From Anseranas semipalmata (taxonomy: Eukaryota; Chordata; Aves; Anseriformes; Anseranatidae), in contig VXAA01006433.1 of assembly GCA_013399115.1 (NCBI GenBank), positions 2,266,002-2,330,001 of the forward strand: DNA of 64,000 nt, written 5' to 3'. The notes under the pieces were generated by a model, which saw nothing but the letters and a program-made list of their open reading frames with translations, made no database searches and was not told the origin of the DNA. The number at the start of each line of letters is the position of its first letter. Position 1 is the first letter of the stretch. Made by a program: the position numbers and the translations under genes. This document shows, one piece after another, positions 25,060-35,186 of the stretch.

Positions 25060-25115
25060 TACCAAGGGATTTTCAAAGTACTGAGCGTACCAAGGGAGTT
25101 TCAAAATATCGAGTG
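25060..25115. repeat. 28-bp tandem duplication, two diverged copies
   Basis: Copy one at 25060-25087 and copy two at 25088-25115 begin with the same TACCAAGGGA and differ at 5 of 28 positions by eye. This is a two-copy minisatellite-like duplication about 80 bases from the 16-bp repeat pair. Confidence 0.85.
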
Positions 25116-26468
25116 CCCACCTGTGTTTTTACTGAATTAACAGGAGCTATTGATGTTCAAGATCTCAGGAAATCTCGTAACTCTGTCTGCTGCTGAATTT
25201 TGGCATGAAGTCCTCTAAGGATGTTATCCCATTGACCTCACTCAGCCTATGATTTCACCTCTGGTCCTCTGTTTTTCTTTTTTACAAGGTGTGGAATATA
25301 AATAAGTCATAATGCTGAATCACACTCTCTTTCTCCAGTGCAAAATTCTCCTATTTGCTGCATTCACTTCATATGAAAAGGCAGAGAAAAGTATTTATGT
25401 CTATCCTTAGGCTTGTTACTAAGTACCCTGAGAGCACCCAATATCTCTAAAAATACAGCTGTTGTTCAGAGAATACTTGTTTCCACCCCTGTCCTCCCAT
25501 TGCCCCTGGTTACGAGGTTCCTGAGCAACCTCGCTGAGGAGTATGGACTACATAACTGCAGTGATAGCCATCGGGTTCTGAATTCATGAACCAGCTTTCT
25601 GTATCAGAGCATTTTACTTTTATTTTTGTTCACTGGCTGCTTTTTAAGCTTCAAGTGTCATTTTCAAGATTTTCTTCCCATGTGTGAAGAATGCCATTTT
25701 TTCCATTCAGGGAAATCCATTTTGAAAGAACATGATTCTAAGTGTTGAAGCTCTAAGAAAAAAATTAAGCAGCACGAGATCTATAATACATAATTAAGTG
25801 ATTTCATTGATACACCTTAGAAGAAATTTTCGCTTAGTTTCAACACTCTTCTCTCTGTTAAAATAATACAAGAGCAAAGTCTACAGCATCCCCATGTAGT
25901 CATCATCCGAATTTACATTGTTCTGGCACCCAGTTGACCCATTAGTGATTATCACTATAGCCAGATAGTGCTTATTTCAGGAAGAGCATCATATTTGATT
26001 ATAAACTGTAGAATACATATAAGTTTATTATGCTATATAGGCCAGATTATCTAGTCCCTCCTTTCACAATATAAGTAGTCTCATTTATTTCAGTATGGCA
26101 AAAATTAAGTTAAGGAAAAATAAAAGAGAGAACAGGTCAATTTAATAGTCAGGAGGCTGCACAGCCTGCACCACTCTTTCTGCTTCATTGAAGGCAGACT
26201 GCTGTGATAATTTTAACTCTGCCTGGTCAATGCAAAATGCAGGCCAAATGCTGCACACCTTCCTCATGCCAGCAGTCCCACTGAGCCCTGGGGTTTATAG
26301 CAGTTTCTGTACTCCATCAGCCGGATGCCATGAAATGAAGTAGGATAGTCCATTAATTTCTTTTATTGCAGGAATGGCTAACTGACGAGTGCACCAACTG
26401 ATGTGCCATAAAGGGGGAGGTAGGCGGTTAGAAGCCCATCTGACACTGAATCTTTACAAAACAACTCC

Positions 26469-26471
<3 letters not shown>
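25116..26471. other. Non-coding spacer
   Basis: No gene recognised. CGAGGTT (25513-25519) and AACCTCG (25527-25533) form a 7-bp hairpin with a 7-base loop. Otherwise AT-rich DNA without recognisable structure. Confidence 0.65.

Positions 26472-26513
<42 letters not shown>
26472..26513. repeat. A homopolymer, 42 bases
   Basis: Forty-two consecutive A. No coding or SINE-like body precedes it and no flanking duplication was seen. The lysine-rich frame through it on the plus strand is an artefact. Confidence 0.97.
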
Positions 26514-26514
<1 letters not shown>

Positions 26515-27963
26515 ATAAATAACAATAAACATCAAAATGCATTTTTCACAGGAATATTTTCCAATAAGAAATCAACTGCTAAAATGGCTGTCACAGTTAA
26601 TATAGAAAAGACTGGAAGTTTTCCCATTTCAAGTGAGATTTTTGGCTAATAAACAAAAGAAACATGATGATTTGGCAGCCACCCTTTAAAGAAAGTTTAG
26701 GTACATCCAGCAAAGATATGATGTATTACTGTGACTATGAGTGCATCCCTGGCTCAGAATTTGCCTTACTTTCATTTGATAGACTAATTAATTCCCATTT
26801 AGATGTAAGTAAATGATTCTTTGCAGCACTCACTGGCTAAGTTCTTATTGGATAAACATAAACAAAATTTATGGATAACTCTAAACCCAAGTCCTTGGAC
26901 TGCTGAGAGGACTGTCCTGAGATTTCAGCCTTCAATTCCCAACTTCTTAAAAAGTCCACGGTAAGTAATGATGCTCAGTATATCAGCCTGATACTGCCTC
27001 TGCACATTAGTGCTGGTTAGATGGTGTCCATAACTCTTGCAGTGCTGAAACCCACAGTAAAAACAAATACCGTCATGAGGCTTTTCTCCCTCAATAAAAA
27101 CATTTCCTTAAGTGAAGACGTATAAGCCTATATCAAATGAACTGGTCTAACTAAACAGCCATTTGCTCAACACACTTTGGGGAGCAGAAAGGAGCAGACA
27201 GCCACAGGTTTCGGTAGCCTGAGCTGCTCCTCTGGCTTTCTTTCCTCTGTTGGCTTACAGAACATGTGCCCAAAGGTGCACAATGCTTGATATGCTGGCA
27301 TGGAAACTAGTACCTGTGTATTATACCAATTAAGTAATCTGACAATTCAAAAATATCAGCTGGAGTGAAGTTTACTTTAGTAACTTACTTGTAAATGCTC
27401 AGATTTTGATCTTTAGGCAAGGGCATAAAACGAATACTGAAAGAAAAATCATGATTACTCAATTTAGCACCTATTGTATCAACTGATCATGTACTGGCCT
27501 TGTCTTTGGCCAGATTTGGACAAAATGAGTGTGGTCCTGACTGATGGGCTCTGTGCTGGTGTAAGAGATTTGTTGAAGAAACAAAAGCAGGCAGGTATTA
27601 AAAAAAAAAAAGGCAAAGAGGCAAACAAAATCACATTTTCACTCAGAAAAGAAATTAAAAAAAAAAGAAACGGAAAACAGGCTCCGAAAGAACAAATGTT
27701 CTTAGCAGATATGCAGGCATTTTTAGAGAAAATCCAGACTACAGGGACATTAAAATAAAAATGGAGCAATTTAACAAAGAGAACAAAACATTTCAAGAGC
27801 ACTAAAGTACATGTTTTACATAATGAAGAATTCAAAGAAAAAGGAGGAAAAGAATGAATTTTAAATACTGTTTTCAGTAATAACTATCTTAAAGTCTCTA
27901 ATCAGAAAAAGGAAGCCTTTGTAAAGAGCATAGCAATTAAAGCTATCAAATACTATATGTAAG
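26514..27963. other. Non-coding spacer
   Basis: No gene recognised. A lysine-rich plus frame (27474-27758) arises from A-rich sequence, and a phenylalanine-rich frame overlaps it on the opposite strand. Neither is credible as a gene. Confidence 0.65.
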
Positions 27964-28115
27964 TTCCTTTCTCTTTCTCTTTCTCTTTCTCTTTCTCTTT
28001 CTCTTTCTCTTTCTCTTTCTCTTTCCCTTTCTTTTTTTCTCTTTCTTTTGTCTTTCTTTTCTTTTTCTCTATTTCTTTCATGTTCTTTCTCCCTCTCTTT
28101 CTTCTCACACACACA
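27964..28115. repeat. Polypyrimidine microsatellite (CTTTCT)n with (CA)5 tail
   Basis: Nine perfect CTTTCT units run from 27967 to 28020, followed by decayed units of the same type to about 28105 and then five CA units (28106-28115). The plus strand is almost purely pyrimidine over about 140 bases. The Arg/Glu-repeat frame on the minus strand is a translation of this satellite and not a protein. Confidence 0.97.
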
Positions 28116-29874
28116 TTCTATCCCTCTTTCATAACTTTTTCAGTGCTTGTTCTTTTTGTCTTTTGAGTAAGTTATTACTAGAAAACTTCAAAAATATTTA
28201 AAGTGAATGATGACATACAGAAAATATGCAAAAAGCAGCCCTCCTGTTGATTTCTTAGTCTGTAATAGGTCCACTTTCTAAATTTGTATTTGAGTTTTGA
28301 CCATGAATAATAGTATTTAGCACCCGATTAGATAACACGACCCCAATGAAGCAACGCGGCTCATTACCTGCTAAACTATATTTTGTAGACACAAAGATGT
28401 CTTGCAGAGGGCTTAAATGCCAAAGTGCCTTGGCCTCAGGCTGCTGGCAACAAGATAAAATAGCAAATTAGAATAGGTGAAAATCCGTTATTTGTAGCTG
28501 GGCTCTGTTTGCTGGGATTGCAGACTCTGAAATGGAGCCTACATTTGGATCACCCTTTACAGCCATGATATTATACAGGAGATGTCTAACATTACAAATA
28601 AGCCCATATTCAACAACTTGCCAGCTATGATCACAAGCAATTATTTCAACATCACACACAGATCATATAGCCCTGCAGCAAAAAATCCAGGTAGCTTTAA
28701 ATCGTTATTTTTTTGGAGTTTTATTCTGTCTCTCTTGCCCTCTCTCTCTCTCGTTGTCTCTTTTTCTGTGAGGTTTACATAACTTATCATTATAAAGAGG
28801 TGGGAATTAAATTGACTACATAAGGAAAAAAAATGAAAGTAAATTAGGCTGAAAAGATTGGTTTATTTTATCCCCAGAACTTACCAAAATAATAAAATCA
28901 CAAAAACATAAGGAACTTTAAAATCTCTGTCACTGCCCTGTTTGGTTAGGTGAAGTGCAAAGATAAGAAAATTGATGGAAGCGGAAAAACTACTGTTGTA
29001 TAGTTTACAATTTAACGAAACACACACACATCTCACCTTTTCTCTTTTCCAGGTGATACTGGGCTTTGTGACATAACACCTATTTCTAGACATTTTTGAA
29101 TGTCACGATACCCATAAGATTTTCTATACAAGAAGACTCAGAATGCAACAGCATCCTTATATGAAAACATTTTTCTCTTTTCAAGTCCCTGCTATTACCA
29201 GGGCATTTGAGCTTTTTGATACACTAGCTTGTAGCAACATCGCTGATCTCAATAATACTATAAATATCTGGGAAGCCATATGAAGCCTCAAAAATGATTA
29301 ATGTCCATGGACATAATTTGCTTTCCAAGTGAAACCTTAAAAACATTTTTAAAAGGTTCATACATTGAGCTTTTAAAAAGGAGATGCTGAAGACTAATTG
29401 TCCTCTACCATGTCTGTAGCACCTAAGTCTTCTGAGATGTTCATTTTCATGGAGTTATACATTAGAGAGGAAATTAAAGGTTTTAGATTGAGCATGAAGA
29501 TTGTTAGATTGCAAATAATAAGCCAAATATGAGTTCTTAAATAAACTAGAATATTGGAATTTTCAGACGTACCTAGAAGAGTGTTTCTTTCATTACAAGT
29601 TCTACTACTTCCAAGATTTAACCAGAAGAAAAATAAATCCATTCCCTGAAAAAGCTTCTTGCAAAATTAATTTAAAATAGATCTTAAATGATTGTTTTTC
29701 AATAAAAAGCTTGGTATAATAAATTTGTCTGTATCTTCCTCCACTAGGGAAAGACAACAACAACAACAAAAGATTATATTGCTTTAGCGTTTTCTCAGCA
29801 GGTCTTCTTTTCCAGTTCTTTTATGATATTTAAAATCCCCCAAACAGAACCATCTATGACAAAAAAAAAAAAAA
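28116..29874. other. Non-coding spacer
   Basis: No gene recognised. A stretch at about 28280-28400 keeps several CpG dinucleotides and a CGATTAG motif in otherwise AT-rich DNA. A short CA run lies near 29021-29031 and a (CAA)-type run at about 29753-29769. Confidence 0.6.
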
Positions 29875-29888
29875 NNNNNNNNNNNNNN
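29875..29888. other. Assembly gap of 14 N at an A homopolymer
   Basis: Fourteen N follow a run of 14 A (29861-29874) and are followed by AAGG. As with the gap at 8.8 kb, the unknown bases replace the end of a homopolymer. Confidence 0.97.
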
Positions 29889-31997
29889 AAGGCAGAAAAA
29901 AAATTAGAAGCCATTTTCTTTCAGCTTCTCTGGACTATGCTTTAAGTAAGAGTTACTTCTATTTTTCACCCAGGAATCATTTTCGCTCAGTTGTCAATAC
30001 TGACAATTTTACTCGTTTAGAAAACACATGATTGGTTTTGACAGGTCATTGCAAAGGATGCGCCAAATTGTGTGTGGCTCCCAGGCTCTCTGCTCTGATT
30101 CCAATCCCAAAACATTAAATCTCCTCTTTTGTAGTGGGTCAGATGCCATAGTCTTCTCCTGAGGAGATCAATTTCCTCAATGCCAGTAAATGAACGAATG
30201 AAGACACTGCTGTGTCAAAAATCATTGCTTGGTACTGGTAGTTCACATTAACAAGAAGAGAGAAGCCAGCCAGTGATTCCTACAGTTAACCTTCACACAT
30301 ACACAGATGGGTCTGAGAAAAAGAAAATGTCATGTAGAACAAAGCCATAAAGGCAATATCAGAAAGATAAATGTTCCTGATGGAAAATGATCTTTCACCA
30401 TCAGGTCATCGGTTCAAACCCATTCAAAAACTACAGGAATAAGGGAGATTAAAGTTACTGGGAGCCCAAGGCTTTAAAAGAGATTCTCTGCCTTCTCTGT
30501 GCACTTAAAAGGAAAAGATAAATAAGCAACAATACCAAAGATTGCCTGGTATAAAAAATCAATTAAACATGAAGAATGTCCTTTTAAAACTACAGGAAAA
30601 CAGAATTAATACATTTGTAGTATGCTCAAGATAGTAACCTCTTTCCAATGCTGAATATAATGACATTTTCACAGGAAAGAAGGGAGATAAAATATGAGTG
30701 GGAAAGTAAACACTGTTCATAGTAACAATAATATGTAGAAAGTGGTGATAATAATAAATGAAAATAAGAGGAGAAAAAGATGTATGTTCCAGAAGATAAC
30801 CTGAGAAGTGAAGAGACAGTAGATGCAAATCAAATAAACATTCATGACATAAAAATATTATACAAGCAAGGTCACTCAGTCGCACCTCACACTTGAGTTC
30901 ACACCTGCCAAAAAGTTCAAACTCCATTGCCACTTAGACTGGAATAGAGATGACAATGAGAGTTGCTCCTAAGAAATACTAATATTTTTCAGTTTTGCCA
31001 CTGAGCACACACATGGAAAAAAACTGTACAGATACACACTTATAATGTTTTCTTTACAGAAAATCCCACAAAGTTAAAGTATGATGCTTTTTCAGGCTTC
31101 CTCTTCTACTCATTCAATGTTTACACTAATTGCAACATTCAAAATATCCTTAGTTGCAGAGTTGGTTATAATATTGGCTTTTCGGTAACTGGGATTTCTA
31201 CATTTTCCACACTGATTATAACTGTCTGTTAGTAAAATTATTACTGAAGCATCTTTATAATTTCAGAGAAATGTTCAGTCCGCTTTAGACTTGCATAATC
31301 TGGTTAAAGTGGATAACCTGCATCAGTTTGGGTGGCACAGGTCATGGCATGTGGACAGGTTCTTAAGAAGGAATTAAGGTGCCTTAATAAAGTTAAATAC
31401 ATGGGTCTACACAACTGGGAAGCAGGAGTCTTACTGACTGTTGCTTCGGTGCTTTGGGAAATCCTTTATTTTATGGCATTGTTTCCACTTAATTGCTTTG
31501 GAGAGGACTGAGAAAGAGAAACATGAATGTACTTCCGGAAGTTATGCATTTGGTAGAAAATGGAAGGTGAGAGAGGGACCAGTGTGTGACAATACTTATG
31601 AAGCTGTTTTCTCTTCGTAAAGTTAAAGGTTCCCCATGTTCAGTAATCTATCCCACCATTCACTGTGTTGAAAAATTATTCATTTATACCAGCTCCTTCC
31701 ATTAGCATGAGCTTTTAATGTTGAATCTTGAGTTTTGATGCATGGCTTATAGGATAGACGACAAAACTCAGCATGATAATTAGTACACAAGTGTAAGAAG
31801 CAGAATCAAGCTTTCTGGACAGCGCAGTGAGTGGTATGCTCTGATGGATGTATTTTCTAGTTTGCTTGCAAAAACAACTGCACCATTTCCTCATGCTGAG
31901 TCTTGGTTAGAATTCAGGAGAAAAACTGGAGAAGTCATTGACAAGTTTCTTCTAGCACAGAAAGTTAATTTAATTTGATAGTAGACTGGTTTTCATG
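29889..31997. other. Non-coding spacer with a strong short hairpin
   Basis: No gene recognised. CCTGATGG (30376-30383) and CCATCAGG (30398-30405) are exact inverted repeats around a 14-base loop. GGTTCAAACC follows at 30411-30420, but no tRNA cloverleaf can be drawn around it. A 124-codon minus frame (30559-30933) is Phe/Leu/Tyr-rich, as expected from AT-rich DNA. Confidence 0.6.
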
Positions 31998-32040
31998 AAA
32001 AACAAAAGAAAACAAAATAAAACAAAACAAAACAAAACAC
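31998..32040. repeat. (AAAAC)n microsatellite
   Basis: Four perfect AAAAC units at 32019-32038, preceded by decayed units with G or T substitutions. Confidence 0.9.
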
Positions 32041-33144
32041 CGAAACACCATGATACCTGACACAGCATATTTTCTTCTGTGACTTAAATTGTTTTCACCA
32101 ATTCTTATACCACCATTTTCTCTACTCTCCTTAATGGTTCAGTTACCAAATGACAGAGATGTAAATACCCTCCTATCCCTTTAAAATATCCAAGAATTAT
32201 TAACCTCTAAAATAAACTTCTACTTTTGGAGGAATCATTAAGCAATAATGGAAACAATAGACTTTTTAATTTTTTTTGCTGGGGAGGCAGTTCTGGTATT
32301 TGCTGAGCTTGTCAGATGCCTTGACAGAGTTTCTCAGTTTTGCTGGCATTTTACTACATTTTTTTCCTGACCCTCACTGAACTCCAGCTTTATTTTGGGA
32401 CTCTTGATGTTGACAAAAATGTTCTTAGCAAACTGAATTTTTGTCTCTCTTGCAGATGTTTTCTGGCTGCCAGTGTCACCTTGTGCACTCCAAGTGCATG
32501 TTGCCCATTCTTATCTCAAAGCGATGGATCAAGGAGCAGAGAAGGAAACATCCACCCTTTAAATTTTGCTTTGGGCATTGGCTCTGTGCTAATATTTTCT
32601 CATGACTCATCTGAGGGACTGAATTCTCCAGGAGCAAGCCAGATTTTTGAAGGAATTCCTATTTCCTTTCAAAGAGATGGGCCTCCGAAATTTGGACTAT
32701 CATTTCTGACCACCTTACCCAAAATACTGCTTTGAGGGAACCAGCCTACGGACGGGCTGCTGGGGAAGGAACCAAGGACTGACCAGTAGAAGAAATACCA
32801 ATGGGATCAGCAAGTCTAGCTTTTGTAGAATTTGAGTAGTGTGTACAAGAGCACAGAAAAAGCATAGAGTGGAAAATGGACTAAAGAGTTGGAGGAATAA
32901 ATCTGGATGCTAGAAGCAGTGGGGCATGATGAGTTTACGATTGCATACGGGGAGAAAAAGCTGAAGTGGAATGGAGGAAAAAAGAACTAGGATGATGAAA
33001 GATTTGGGGGTCACATAAAAAAAAATGAGGCAGGGACAAAATGAGTCAAGAAGTAGTACTATGTGAGAAGCTGTAAAAAATCTATCTGTAACAGGTAAGT
33101 GCAATGTTTGAAATGTGGGAAAGAAAGTTTCTGGAGAATGACAT
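32041..33144. other. Non-coding spacer
   Basis: A 131-codon plus frame (32340-32735) overlaps a T-rich tract at its start and shows no domain, so I do not call it a gene. Nothing else recognised. Confidence 0.6.
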
Positions 33145-33146
33145 AA

Positions 33147-33176
<30 letters not shown>
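33145..33176. repeat. A run followed by (AG)11
   Basis: Eleven A (33145-33155) lead into 11 AG units (33155-33176), a short purine microsatellite. Confidence 0.93.
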
Positions 33177-33177
<1 letters not shown>

Positions 33178-33470
33178 AAAAAGTTGTAAGAGCCAAGCCT
33201 GTACTTGGAAGTTAGTGAAGGTGGTAAGACCTTAATGGGTTTTCAATGTCTCAGAGAGAGAAAAATGGATATAGGGAGCTGAAACAGGAGCAGCTTACAC
33301 ATACTCCCCAAAGAGAAATTAAAGAGAATTTATCTTCCACAGTTCATTTGGGTGCAGCAGAGAGACAAATCAACTGCCAGACCACTTCATGTTCAAACCA
33401 TCTGCAAAGGCAAAATGATGAAGACACTAATACATGCATGTGTTAGTGATATACCTCTCTTGAAAACGCT
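33177..33470. other. Spacer upstream of a CR1 tail, nothing recognised
   Basis: Short overlapping plus frames only, without recognisable motifs. Confidence 0.65.
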
Positions 33471-33473
33471 ATT

Positions 33474-33726
33474 CACAGAATCACAGAACCATTTAGGTTG
33501 GAAAAGACCTCCAAGATCATCCAGTCCAATCTATACCCTAACACTACCAAGTCCTCCACTAAACCATGTCACTAAGCTCTACATCTAAATGTCTTTTGAA
33601 TACCTCCAGGGATGGTGACTCAACCACTTCCCTGAGCAGCCTATTCCAATGCCTAACAACCCTTTCAGTACAGAAGTTTTTCCTAATATCTAACCTAAAC
33701 CTTCCCTGGCACAACTTAAGCCCATT
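33474..33726 (-). mobile_element. CR1 LINE fragment, 5'-truncated, same subfamily as the one at 37-600
   Basis: A minus-strand CR1 3' end. Two octamer units (33474-33481 perfect, 33482-33489 degenerate) are followed by the same 3' UTR type as the first copy and by the final 55 codons of ORF2, with the TAG at the homologous place (33559-33561). Over those 55 codons it matches the first copy at 47 positions by eye. The key stretch RVVRHWN is intact, while changes include Gly to Arg and Pro to Leu just after it. Similarity stops at about 33726, where the element is truncated. The frame runs on into unrelated flanking DNA to 33798. The greater number of substitutions from the usual CR1 residues suggests this copy is older than, or more diverged than, the first. 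Confidence 0.94.
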
Positions 33727-33752
33727 TTGAAGTGTTAATATTTTGAAGTGTT
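33725..33752. repeat. 12-bp direct repeat at the CR1 truncation junction
   Basis: TTTTGAAGTGTT occurs at 33725-33736, exactly where CR1 similarity ends, and again at 33741-33752. The two copies are 16 bases apart start to start. Confidence 0.9.
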
Positions 33753-34753
33753 GGGTAGGCATGTCCAGAGACAGTTCACCAGAAGACATCTCAGCCATGG
33801 TGCAACAGTTAGATCTTCAAACCCAACCCAAGAAAACAGAGTGAGAAAAGGTCTTATAAAGTCCATTTGGGGAAGATGTAGCCTGGGTTAGAATGGTATA
33901 TCGAGGTACCATCACAAAAGGATCTTAGGAAATGACTAAAAATTATATTTTGAGATTATAATAATGTGTGACATAAAAAAATAATTTTTATATGGTTGTG
34001 CAGAAAGCCTTAGCTGTGAAAACTCTAAAAGAAATGAGTATTTAATGTATTCTGAAAACTAGTTCCTTAAAATCAATGTATATTTTAGTTGTCACATCTT
34101 GTTCATGTGGTTATCCAAAAATTTCAGTTCCTGCTTTTTCTTTGCACTTACAGTAAAAAATTAAAAATAAACTTGTGTTATCCTCTTCTACCATTTGTTT
34201 AAAGAATGACATTCAATTCTGATAGAATACATACAAAATATATAAATAACTATGCTTTTTTTTTTATTTCATTTAAGATACAAAATGTGTGACTTGAAAT
34301 TTATTGTTTTCAATCATCAGGACCTTAAATTTCTGATCAGATGATTGTAATGGGAATTGCACTGGACTACTCCCAGGCATTACATGAAAAATATGCTCCT
34401 ACTTTTCTTCATTAAAATTATGAAAACATTGTAGTTCAGCTAAATCTAAAAAACTTATCCCTAAGTAATCCTGTCATTCCTTTTCATTATGGTGAATTAG
34501 TTTAAAGCACACATTGAACCCAGGCCAAATCAATACTTGATTTAAAAAGGAAGAATGGTGAGTTTTATAAAATTCTAGAGGTGTCAGTGTCTGTACATAT
34601 ACCTGTAAAATAACCATACATCGCAATAACAGAATTTCTACCCCCAATTGCCACCGAGAAAATATTTGATTGGCATTTTCCACAAGCACAAAAACAAAAA
34701 CAAAGCCCAATAAAGAATGTTTTAGCACAAAGTCAGTAAGTCCAGCTGAGGCC
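33753..34753. other. Non-coding spacer
   Basis: AT-rich; nothing recognised apart from a T run near 34254-34264. Confidence 0.68.
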
Positions 34754-34785
34754 CATTTTAACACCAGAACATTTTAACACCAGAA
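34754..34785. repeat. Exact 16-bp tandem duplication
   Basis: CATTTTAACACCAGAA is present twice without a gap, at 34754-34769 and 34770-34785. The two copies are identical, which suggests a recent slippage event or assembly duplication. Confidence 0.93.
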
Positions 34786-35110
34786 TAAATAAGTGACCAT
34801 CTTCTAAATCTGACCTGTTCATTTCACAGCTCATGTGATTTGAGAGGTGCCAAGTTTTCCCTTCCAAGCCTTCCATCACCAAAATTGTACACATCAGAGT
34901 CTTATCTAATTCTCCCAAGAATTAATTTCCACAGAATTCAGCAAAATCATCAAGACTTTTGGTATTTTCATCTTTCATTTATAATATAAGCTTTTAGAAT
35001 GGATTTCTGAGGATACAGCAAAAGATTTGGCATTATGTTTTTGTGGCTTATCCTAATTTCAGTGAAATCTCATTCAAATATTACTGGATATAGTTTTACT
35101 GTTACACTTT
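34786..35110. other. Non-coding spacer
   Basis: Nothing recognised. Confidence 0.68.
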
Positions 35111-35186
35111 TTAATAGTATTAAATAATTACTAATTACTAATAATTATTATTAGTAATATTAATAATTATTATTAGTATTAAATAA
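35111..35186. repeat. Nested ATTA-rich repeat and palindrome block
   Basis: TAATAATTATTATTAGTA (18 bp) is repeated exactly at 35139-35156 and 35161-35178, and TAGTATTAAATAA brackets the block at 35115-35127 and 35174-35186. The units are themselves nearly self-complementary, so the block can extrude as a cruciform. It is a decayed trinucleotide-type microsatellite or a small nested duplication. Confidence 0.88.

Noticed and set aside
26389..26649. Plus-strand frame with a polylysine stretch
   Set aside because: It runs through the 42-base A homopolymer; the frame depends on its exact length.
27861..28112. Minus-strand frame encoding long Arg-Glu repeats
   Set aside because: It is a translation of the CTTTCT microsatellite.
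30411..30420. tRNA B-box-like GGTTCAAACC
   Set aside because: No A box at the expected distance, the T-arm stem fails after two pairs, and no acceptor stem can be formed.
30559..30933. 124-codon minus-strand frame
   Set aside because: The strong Phe/Leu/Tyr/Ile bias is what AT-rich DNA gives by chance.
32340..32735. 131-codon plus-strand frame
   Set aside because: It begins in T-rich sequence, has no recognised domain or splice context, and its composition is hydrophobic and Ser-rich as in other chance frames here.
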